Source: Bacteroidota bacterium | GTDB taxonomy: Bacteria; Bacteroidota; Bacteroidia; Cytophagales; Cyclobacteriaceae | Reading direction: 5' to 3' | Assembly (NCBI GenBank): GCA_018267275.1 | Contig: JAFDYV010000003.1 | Span: 124,001-188,000 of the forward strand | DNA: 64,000 nt | Shown: piece after piece, positions 58,678-64,000 of the stretch | How the letters are laid out: the number at the start of each line of letters is the position of its first letter | How positions within the stretch are numbered: position 1 is the first letter of the stretch | Position numbers and translations under genes: made by a program | The notes under the pieces: model-generated | Databases searched by the model: none | What the model was told of the DNA's origin: nothing | The model's input: the letters and a program-made list of their open reading frames with translations, nothing else

Positions 58678-58750
58678 CACGGTTCATCGGAAAAATTCCG
58701 ACATTCAACCCTGAATTAATTACCTAAACGTTAATCTAAGGTTACCACAC

Positions 58751-59323
58751 GTGGCACTACGGGTATTCAAATCGAATTCGCAAATAGACGAGAAGGAAAT
58801 CTTCGAGCGGATACAGAAAGGGGACGAAAAAGCCCTCGAAATTATCTACAAGAAGTACTATCGGATGATGACCAAGTTGGTCATTACCAATAGCGGAACA
58901 GAAGAGGAGGCGCGGGATGTTTACCAAGATGCCCTGGTGGTTTTCTGGCAAAAGGCACGGTCGGGCAATCTTATCCTTACCTCCAAAATGAGCACTTTCA
59001 TCTACAGTATTTGCCAAAACCTGTGGCGGAAAGAACTTGATAGGAAAAAACGACTATCAAACGAAGAAAAGGACACCCCTACTTCGATTGATATGGACAG
59101 CCCGGAACGCGAGAAGATTATGGCCAAGTGCCTTGATCAACTCGGGGAAACTTGTAGGAAGGTTTTGATGTATTATTACTTTGACGAGATGTCGATGCAG
59201 GAGATAGCCGATAAGCTGGGATTCGCCAACACCGACACTGCCAAAACAAAAAAATATAAATGCAAACAAAAGTTAGACGAATTGGTGAAGGCGCAGTATA
59301 GTGAGAAGGACTTTTTAGATTAA
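58751..59323 (+). CDS. ECF RNA polymerase sigma factor
   Basis: A 190-residue sigma factor. Region 2 (FERIQKGDEKALEIIYKKYY, then YQDALVVFWQKARSG) and region 4 (LGETCRKVLMYYYFDEMSMQ, then EIADKLGFANTDTAKTKKYK) are seen, without extra domains. The start is a GTG; no nearer ATG gives a full region 2. The gene 13 bases downstream encodes a transmembrane protein that is likely its anti-sigma factor. It differs from the sigma factor at 23382-23894 in the low-identity region 4. Confidence 0.9.
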   Translation: MALRVFKSNSQIDEKEIFERIQKGDEKALEIIYKKYYRMMTKLVITNSGTEEEARDVYQDALVVFWQKARSGNLILTSKMSTFIYSICQNLWRKELDRKKRLSNEEKDTPTSIDMDSPEREKIMAKCLDQLGETCRKVLMYYYFDEMSMQEIADKLGFANTDTAKTKKYKCKQKLDELVKAQYSEKDFLD

Positions 59324-59336
59324 CAACGAGAACGAG

Positions 59337-60191
59337 ATGAAAAATTTTGATTTGATAGACGACTATTTAACCAACCGCTTGAGCGAGGCAGATAAAACTT
59401 CGTTTGAAAGTGAGTTGCAAAACAATGTTGAACTACAGCGCGAATTGGCGGTTCAGCGCCTGGCAATTGAAGGCGTGAAAAAAGCGCGAGCTGCCGAATT
59501 AAAGGCAATGCTCAATAATGTGCCCGTGGGTGGATCGATCAGCTTTGAATGGCCCTCAGCCCTTAAAATTGCTGCGGGAGTAGTTGGTGCAGGACTGTTA
59601 ATTGCTGGATTAACATATTACTTCAACGGGAAGGAAAGTTTGAACCCATCAAGCCTGTCCACTTCCATCGAAGACTCAATTAAGCAATCTGAGCAGCAGA
59701 ACGATCAACCAGGCCAGGAACCACAACCTGAAACGCAAACAATACCAAACGAGCCTAAAAAACAGGAAAAGAAAATAGAAACTCCTTCAAAAAAAGAAGA
59801 ACCTAAAACTGCAGAGCCTGCACGAACAAAAATTGAAGTGTTGGAGCCAACCGAAGAATTGGCTGAAAATGCGAGAGCAGAAAAAGAAAATGGAGCAGCA
59901 AGCAATAACCGCAGCCAAATTTCCGTTTCACATATAGTCGTTGAAACTGAAGCTAACAACAAAAAGTATTCGTTCCATTATCAGTTCGCGCAAGGCAAGT
60001 TGCACTTGTATGGTGATTTTGATAAGGGCTTGTATGAGATTGTAGAAGTAAATGGAGATAGCCATGCAGTGTTCTTATACTATAAAGACTTGTATTACCT
60101 ACTTGACGAGAAACAAGTTGCCGTCACCAAATTGGAGCCAATCAAAGACAAGACATTGATTTCGAAGCTGAAGGAGTATCGAGGTCGCTAA
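59337..60191 (+). CDS. Putative transmembrane anti-sigma factor
   Basis: A 284-residue membrane protein. The N-terminus (IDDYLTNRLSEADKTSFESE) resembles the anti-sigma or zinc-finger-less RsiW-like cytoplasmic domain, one transmembrane helix lies at about 78 to 99, and a long linker rich in Gln, Pro, Lys and Glu (about 105 to 190) leads to a C-terminal domain with strands (KKYSFHYQFAQGKLHLYGDF). The neighbouring ECF gene suggests an anti-sigma role. A terminator follows after 30 bases. Confidence 0.75.
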   Translation: MKNFDLIDDYLTNRLSEADKTSFESELQNNVELQRELAVQRLAIEGVKKARAAELKAMLNNVPVGGSISFEWPSALKIAAGVVGAGLLIAGLTYYFNGKESLNPSSLSTSIEDSIKQSEQQNDQPGQEPQPETQTIPNEPKKQEKKIETPSKKEEPKTAEPARTKIEVLEPTEELAENARAEKENGAASNNRSQISVSHIVVETEANNKKYSFHYQFAQGKLHLYGDFDKGLYEIVEVNGDSHAVFLYYKDLYYLLDEKQVAVTKLEPIKDKTLISKLKEYRGR

Positions 60192-60221
60192 TTGGTTTTT
60201 TGGGTTTATGTTTTCGGGTTC

Positions 60222-60253
60222 GAAACCCTCCTTGCCGGGAGGGTTTCTTTTTT
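60222..60253 (+). terminator. Intrinsic terminator of the sigma/anti-sigma operon
   Basis: GAAACCCTCC and GGAGGGTTTC pair over ten bases around a 6-base loop, followed by six T. Confidence 0.93.
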
Positions 60254-60294
60254 GAACCATTTTGAGCCGCCAATAGCTATTTCCTATATCTCCG

Positions 60295-60302
60295 TATATT
60301 TG
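60295..60302 (+). promoter_or_regulatory. -7 promoter box before ftsX
   Basis: TATATTTG matches the consensus exactly, as in the tRNA-Ala promoter. It ends 7 bases before the ATG, so the mRNA would have almost no leader. No good -33 element at 19 bases is seen. Confidence 0.45.
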
Positions 60303-60309
60303 CTCCTTC

Positions 60310-61206
60310 ATGCACAGCGAATCTACCATTAGCAAATACCGAAAGAAGAAGTTAGGGAGTTATCCCTTCGTAAGTGTGGTATTTAGCATTACGTTGGCTC
60401 TGTTTGTGATCGGTGTATTTGGTGCGTTGGTCATTTATTCCAAAGAGCTTGAACAAACGGTGCGCGATAATGTAAAGGTGCAGGTGTTTCTTAAAAGTCA
60501 ACTTACTTCCGAACAAATCAAACAAATTGAAAAGGCGTTATCGGCAAAACCCTTTGTAAGTAAGTCGGCCAATAGTTTGCAATTTGTTTCCAAAGAGGAA
60601 GCTGCCAAGCAGTTCATCCGCGAAACGGGAGAAGACTTCAAGAAATTTCTGGGGGAAAATCCATTGCGCAACGCCTACCTCGTAAAAATTGACCAAGCGT
60701 TTCATAATCCGGCCAGCCTGACAAAAATCAAGAACGAAGTAGAACAAATCCCTGGCGTTTTTCAGGTTTACTATGTAGAGAACGTAATTGATTCGATTAA
60801 CAAGAACGTAACCAAAATTGGTTTGGTGTTAATGGGCTTGGTAGCGCTGTTGTTAGTAACCATCGTGTTGCTGATCAACAACACGATTCGATTGGCCCTT
60901 TTCTCGCAACGATTTCTGATACGCAGCATGCAGTTAGTGGGGGCCAAGCGTTGGTTTATTCAGCGACCATTTCTGGGTCGTGCCATCTTGCATGGTGCTA
61001 TTGCAGGCAGCATAGCCTCCGCACTTCTACTCGGCTTACTGTCGCTGGCTACTAAAAGAATCGAAGAATTGACATTAATACAAAATAACGATCGTCTGGT
61101 GCTATTGATGGCATCTCTCCTACTGATGGGCATTGTTGTGGCCGTGGCAAGCACCTACCGCGCGGTGGCCAAATATCTAAACCTTTCGTTGGACGAACTT
61201 TACTAA
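60310..61206 (+). CDS. ftsX: Cell division permease-like protein FtsX
   Basis: A 298-residue inner-membrane protein. One N-terminal helix (about 23 to 46) is followed by a periplasmic domain (about 50 to 165, with FVSKEEAAKQF and IPGVFQVYYVENVIDSIN), then three helices with the FtsX domain (TIRLALFSQRFLIRSMQLVG, AKRWFIQRPFLGRA). FtsX works with the ATPase FtsE to activate cell-wall hydrolases at the septum; no ftsE is nearby. First gene of the five-gene cluster. Confidence 0.94.
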   Translation: MHSESTISKYRKKKLGSYPFVSVVFSITLALFVIGVFGALVIYSKELEQTVRDNVKVQVFLKSQLTSEQIKQIEKALSAKPFVSKSANSLQFVSKEEAAKQFIRETGEDFKKFLGENPLRNAYLVKIDQAFHNPASLTKIKNEVEQIPGVFQVYYVENVIDSINKNVTKIGLVLMGLVALLLVTIVLLINNTIRLALFSQRFLIRSMQLVGAKRWFIQRPFLGRAILHGAIAGSIASALLLGLLSLATKRIEELTLIQNNDRLVLLMASLLLMGIVVAVASTYRAVAKYLNLSLDELY

Positions 61207-61214
61207 AATCGCAT

Positions 61215-61424
61215 ATGAGCAAATTGCCTTTCGGAAAAAAGAATTACCAAATGATGATTATCGGTGTGGTGGTATTGTTGATTGGTTTCGTAATCATGTC
61301 AATGGACAAAGAGCCTTACGGATTTGGCTTTTTAGGTCTCACACTGGGGCCCATCGTGGTATTGGCTGGGTTCATTATTGAGATCATTGCCATTCTGCAC
61401 ACACCCAAGCAAGAAAACAACTAG
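61215..61424 (+). CDS. DUF3098 family small membrane protein
   Basis: A 69-residue protein with two transmembrane helices (about 16 to 30 and 38 to 62) and LPFGKKNYQMMIIGVVVLLI at the start. DUF3098 genes lie between ftsX and uppP across Bacteroidota, so a cell-envelope role is plausible, though unproven. It lies 8 bases after ftsX and 3 bases before uppP. Confidence 0.9.
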   Translation: MSKLPFGKKNYQMMIIGVVVLLIGFVIMSMDKEPYGFGFLGLTLGPIVVLAGFIIEIIAILHTPKQENN

Positions 61425-61427
61425 AGC

Positions 61428-62219
61428 ATGTCAATTTTTGAAGCGGTTATTTTGGCCATCATTGAAGGCCTGACCGAGTTCTTGCCCGTCTCCTCCACTG
61501 GGCACATGATTGTGGCGTCATCGTTAATGGGTATTGCAGAGTCGCCCTTCACCAAAACATTTACGGTAGCCATCCAACTGGGAGCAATTCTATCAGTGGT
61601 GGTTCTTTATTGGAAACGCTTCTTTCAAACAATTGATTTTTATTTCAAACTGTTTGTGGCTTTTCTGCCTGCGATGGTGATTGGTTTCTTACTGAACGAC
61701 TACATCGATCAATTGCTGGAGCGCGTAGAGGTTGTCGCAATTATGCTGATAGCAGGGGGTATAGTTTTCTTATTCATAGATGACCTTTTCAAGAAAACAG
61801 AAGACGCGGGCGAAACAAATATCAGTTATGCCACAGCAGTGAAGATCGGCTTCTTCCAATGTATTGCTATGGTGCCGGGGGTGTCGCGTTCCGCTGCTAC
61901 CATTATTGGTGGCCTCACCCAAAAACTGACAAAAAAGACCGCAGCAGAGTTTTCTTTTTTCCTAGCCGTACCAACGATGGCAGCCGCCACGGGTTATAAA
62001 CTTCTAAAATTTTACCAAAACGGAGGGGGTTTTTCCGCTGGTGACGTAACCGCGTTGGCTATTGGAAACGTGGTGGCTTTCATTGTGGCCATGCTGGCGA
62101 TTAAATCGTTTATTTCCTTTCTCACTAACCACGGGTTTAAGTTTTTCGGTTACTATCGCATTATCGTTGGCGTAGTCATTCTTGTCCTGTACCTATCTGG
62201 AATTAAGTTAAGCGTGTAA
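61428..62219 (+). CDS. uppP: Undecaprenyl-diphosphatase
   Basis: A 263-residue inner-membrane enzyme (BacA family) that recycles the lipid carrier of cell-wall synthesis. The two signature motifs are [17 protein letters not shown] and [13 protein letters not shown], which hold the catalytic Glu, His, Ser and Arg. About eight helices. Its TAA stop overlaps the truB start by one base (TAATG), so the pair is coupled. Confidence 0.96.
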   Translation: MSIFEAVILAIIEGLTEFLPVSSTGHMIVASSLMGIAESPFTKTFTVAIQLGAILSVVVLYWKRFFQTIDFYFKLFVAFLPAMVIGFLLNDYIDQLLERVEVVAIMLIAGGIVFLFIDDLFKKTEDAGETNISYATAVKIGFFQCIAMVPGVSRSAATIIGGLTQKLTKKTAAEFSFFLAVPTMAAATGYKLLKFYQNGGGFSAGDVTALAIGNVVAFIVAMLAIKSFISFLTNHGFKFFGYYRIIVGVVILVLYLSGIKLSV

Positions 62220-62878
62220 TGGAAATCACGGCTCCGCCTGAAGAAGGTCGCGTGTTGTTGGTCAACAAACCCCTGCAATGGACTTCGTTTGACGTGGTGA
62301 ATAAATTGCGGTATAAATTAAAAATGAAAAAGATTGGCCATGCCGGCACGCTCGACCCCTTGGCCACAGGCCTGTTGATTATTTGTACTGGAAAATTCAC
62401 CAAAAGGATTGAAGAGTTCCAAGCCCAAGAAAAAGAATACACCGGAGAATTTGTCATCGGTCAAACCACTCCATCTCACGATTTGGAAACTGAGGTTTCA
62501 CAAGCCGTTGATTGTTCACAGTTACGTGATGAACAGATTTATGCAGCCGCAAAAAAACTCACGGGCACGTTGCAACAAATTCCACCTCTTCATTCCGCCA
62601 TTAAAGTGGATGGCAAGCGTGCCTACAAGTTTGCTCGAAAAGGAAAGGAAATAGAGTTGAAGCCGCGCGAAGTAACCGTTTCGGTTTTCGAAGTCACCAA
62701 AATTCAAATACCGATAATCGGCTTTAGAATTGTTTGCTCAAAAGGCACCTACATACGCAGTTTAGCCCGCGATTTTGGAAATGACTTGCGTGTGGGTGCA
62801 TATTTGAGTTCTCTTTGCAGAACAAGAATTGGGGATTTTAAACTTGCTGACGCCAAAACGTTGGAAGAAATCGAGTAG
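62219..62878 (+). CDS. truB: tRNA pseudouridine(55) synthase
   Basis: A 219-residue RNA-modifying enzyme making pseudouridine 55 in the T-loop of tRNAs. The catalytic Asp46 lies in GHAGTLDPLATGLL, and the substrate motif KVDGKRAYKFARKG and VCSKGTYIRSLARDFG are conserved. It lacks the C-terminal PUA domain of the E. coli enzyme (314 residues), as is usual in this phylum. It overlaps uppP by one base and sits 2 bases before ribF. Confidence 0.95.
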   Translation: MEITAPPEEGRVLLVNKPLQWTSFDVVNKLRYKLKMKKIGHAGTLDPLATGLLIICTGKFTKRIEEFQAQEKEYTGEFVIGQTTPSHDLETEVSQAVDCSQLRDEQIYAAAKKLTGTLQQIPPLHSAIKVDGKRAYKFARKGKEIELKPREVTVSVFEVTKIQIPIIGFRIVCSKGTYIRSLARDFGNDLRVGAYLSSLCRTRIGDFKLADAKTLEEIE

Positions 62879-62880
62879 TT

Positions 62881-63813
62881 ATGAGAATTTACTACAGCTT
62901 GGATGATTTTACGCGTTTAAAGTATGCGATAGTTACAAGTGGCACTTTTGATGGCGTTCATTTAGGGCATCAAAAAATACTAGGAAGGCTAAAGGAAATT
63001 GCTGCCAAAAATAGTGGCGAAACTGTTGTGATTACTTTTTGGCCGCACCCACGGTTGATTTTGCAGCCTGACGATGAGTCTCTTCGTTTGCTCAACACCT
63101 TTGAAGAAAAAGCCGAGCTGCTCAAACAGCAGGGCATCCAACACTTACTGCGCATTCCGTTCACTAAAGAGTTTTCGCAGATCACATCACAAGCTTTTAT
63201 CAAGAACATTTTGGTGGACATTATTGGTACCAAAAAACTTGTAATTGGTTACGACCATCGGTTTGGAAACAATCGCGAAGGCAGCTTTGAACAACTCAAA
63301 CTCAACGGGCCTACTTACGGTTTCGATGTAGAGGAAATTGAACGGCAAGATGTAGACCATGTTGGGGTTAGCTCATCTAAAATCAGACAAGCTTTGGAAA
63401 GTGGCGACATTGAAACCGCCACTCACTTTTTGGGTCGGCCCTACTCAATGACTGGCTCCGTTGTGAAAGGGGATAAACTCGGAAGAGTGCTCGGTTACCC
63501 CACAGCAAACATTGATTTAGATTCTCGCCACAAGCTGATTCCTTCTGATGGAATTTATGCCGTAACCATTCGCTATGAATCAACAACTCATCAAGGCATG
63601 TTGTACATTGGCAACCGTCCGACTGTGAATGGAACCAAACGCGTGATTGAAGTTAACTTGTTCAATTTCAACAAAGAAATTTACGGAGAAACCTTAACGG
63701 TAAACTTCCATTCATTGATCAGGCTCGATAGTAAATTCAAAGATTTAGAGGCACTCAAACAACAGTTGCATGACGACAAGGAAAAAGCACTTCAGCTTTT
63801 GAAAAACGTTTGA
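62881..63813 (+). CDS. ribF: Bifunctional riboflavin kinase/FAD synthetase
   Basis: A 310-residue cytosolic enzyme making FMN and FAD. The N-terminal nucleotidyltransferase domain (to about 185) has TFDGVHLGHQKIL and GYDHRFGNNREGSFE, with SSSKIRQALESGD at its end. The riboflavin kinase domain follows with GDKLGRVLGYPTANIDL. It is the last gene of the ftsX-DUF3098-uppP-truB-ribF cluster and converges on the antiporter gene 10 bases away. Confidence 0.96.
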   Translation: MRIYYSLDDFTRLKYAIVTSGTFDGVHLGHQKILGRLKEIAAKNSGETVVITFWPHPRLILQPDDESLRLLNTFEEKAELLKQQGIQHLLRIPFTKEFSQITSQAFIKNILVDIIGTKKLVIGYDHRFGNNREGSFEQLKLNGPTYGFDVEEIERQDVDHVGVSSSKIRQALESGDIETATHFLGRPYSMTGSVVKGDKLGRVLGYPTANIDLDSRHKLIPSDGIYAVTIRYESTTHQGMLYIGNRPTVNGTKRVIEVNLFNFNKEIYGETLTVNFHSLIRLDSKFKDLEALKQQLHDDKEKALQLLKNV

Positions 63814-63823
63814 AGAGATTGCC

Positions 63824-64000
63824 CTATTTTTCTTCTTCTAACTCCAACATCAGACGTGATTCTTCTAAATCCAACTCGCGCTCAATTTTCCTCAGCGCCT
63901 CATCACCTAACTCACCTTTCTTACGCATTTGCTCCAAAAAAACGCGTTCTTGTTTGATCAATGCATGCTGAATTTGCATGAACTGGTTTATCTGCTGTTC
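63824..64000 (-). CDS. Cation:proton antiporter (CPA1/NhaP-like), C-terminal end
   Basis: Only the last 58 codons and the TAG stop (63824-63826) lie in the window. The frame is open from base 64000. The helical C-terminus (ALIKQERVFLEQMRKKGELG then DEALRKIERELDLEESRL) matches the cytoplasmic tail of CPA1-type sodium/proton antiporters. The transport domain lies outside the window. It converges on ribF. Confidence 0.78.
   Translation of the reverse strand, partial: EQQINQFMQIQHALIKQERVFLEQMRKKGELGDEALRKIERELDLEESRLMLELEEEK

Overview
The window looks like chromosomal DNA of a Bacteroidota bacterium, most likely order Cytophagales. The pointers are a TonB-dependent receptor paired with a DUF4249 lipoprotein, two DUF4252 proteins behind an ECF sigma factor, the ftsX-DUF3098-uppP-truB-ribF cluster, promoters of the TTTG-N19-TAnnTTTG kind (clearest in front of tRNA-Ala), and a tmRNA whose tag reads GETTYAMAA. 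Nearly everything is chromosomal core or common accessory content. I see no prophage, CRISPR array, rRNA operon or intact insertion sequence.

Layout. 1-4453: the end of a lipid kinase, then a gluconate uptake and oxidation operon (gntK, gntP, gnd, minus strand). 4505-10249: a Ctp protease coupled to an alpha/beta hydrolase, an M50 membrane protease coupled to a HAD phosphatase, and an NhaD antiporter. 10437-15362: a TonB receptor with DUF4249 partner, then two orphan response regulators. 15371-18190: a small unknown gene, tmRNA, a CBS-domain cysteine-metabolism enzyme and a SemiSWEET. 18251-23894: an unknown ORF, a porin pseudogene with two frameshifts, an ABC transporter, and an ECF sigma/anti-sigma/DUF4252 operon. 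24102-30629: an ArsR regulator, a YjjG-type HAD, OmpA, a diheme cytochrome, YheT, two acetyltransferases, an MFS carrier and a small beta-barrel. 30707-35482: rny, a predicted 6S RNA, zapA, a coiled-coil protein and pheT. 35594-46693: mixed metabolism and protein quality control, including a ferredoxin/ferredoxin reductase pair, tRNA-Ala, an HtrA-like protease and an ALDH7 dehydrogenase. 46835-52391: a lipoprotein, then the thrA-thrB-thrC operon with a leader peptide in front. 52541-57202: repeat elements, a thioesterase, an AlbA_2 (Schlafen-type) protein and membrane pyrophosphatase. 57350-64000: an ATP-grasp protein, DUF2147, a second ECF sigma/anti-sigma pair, the ftsX-ribF operon and the end of a cation/proton antiporter.

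The most interesting signal is a 17-codon reading frame 84 bases upstream of thrA, with 10 of 17 residues Thr or Ile (five each). It is a convincing ThrL-like leader peptide in a phylum where such attenuators are little described. A second is the 120-base gap between zapA and rny, which folds into the 6S RNA architecture: closing stem, open bubble with a small hairpin on its 3' side, terminal stem. A third is a GC-rich cluster of hairpins headed by GGAG in front of the pyrophosphatase gene, resembling REP/BIME elements. Four further unrelated intergenic inverted repeats are present. All calls were made by reading the sequence and translations; no database or folding program was run.
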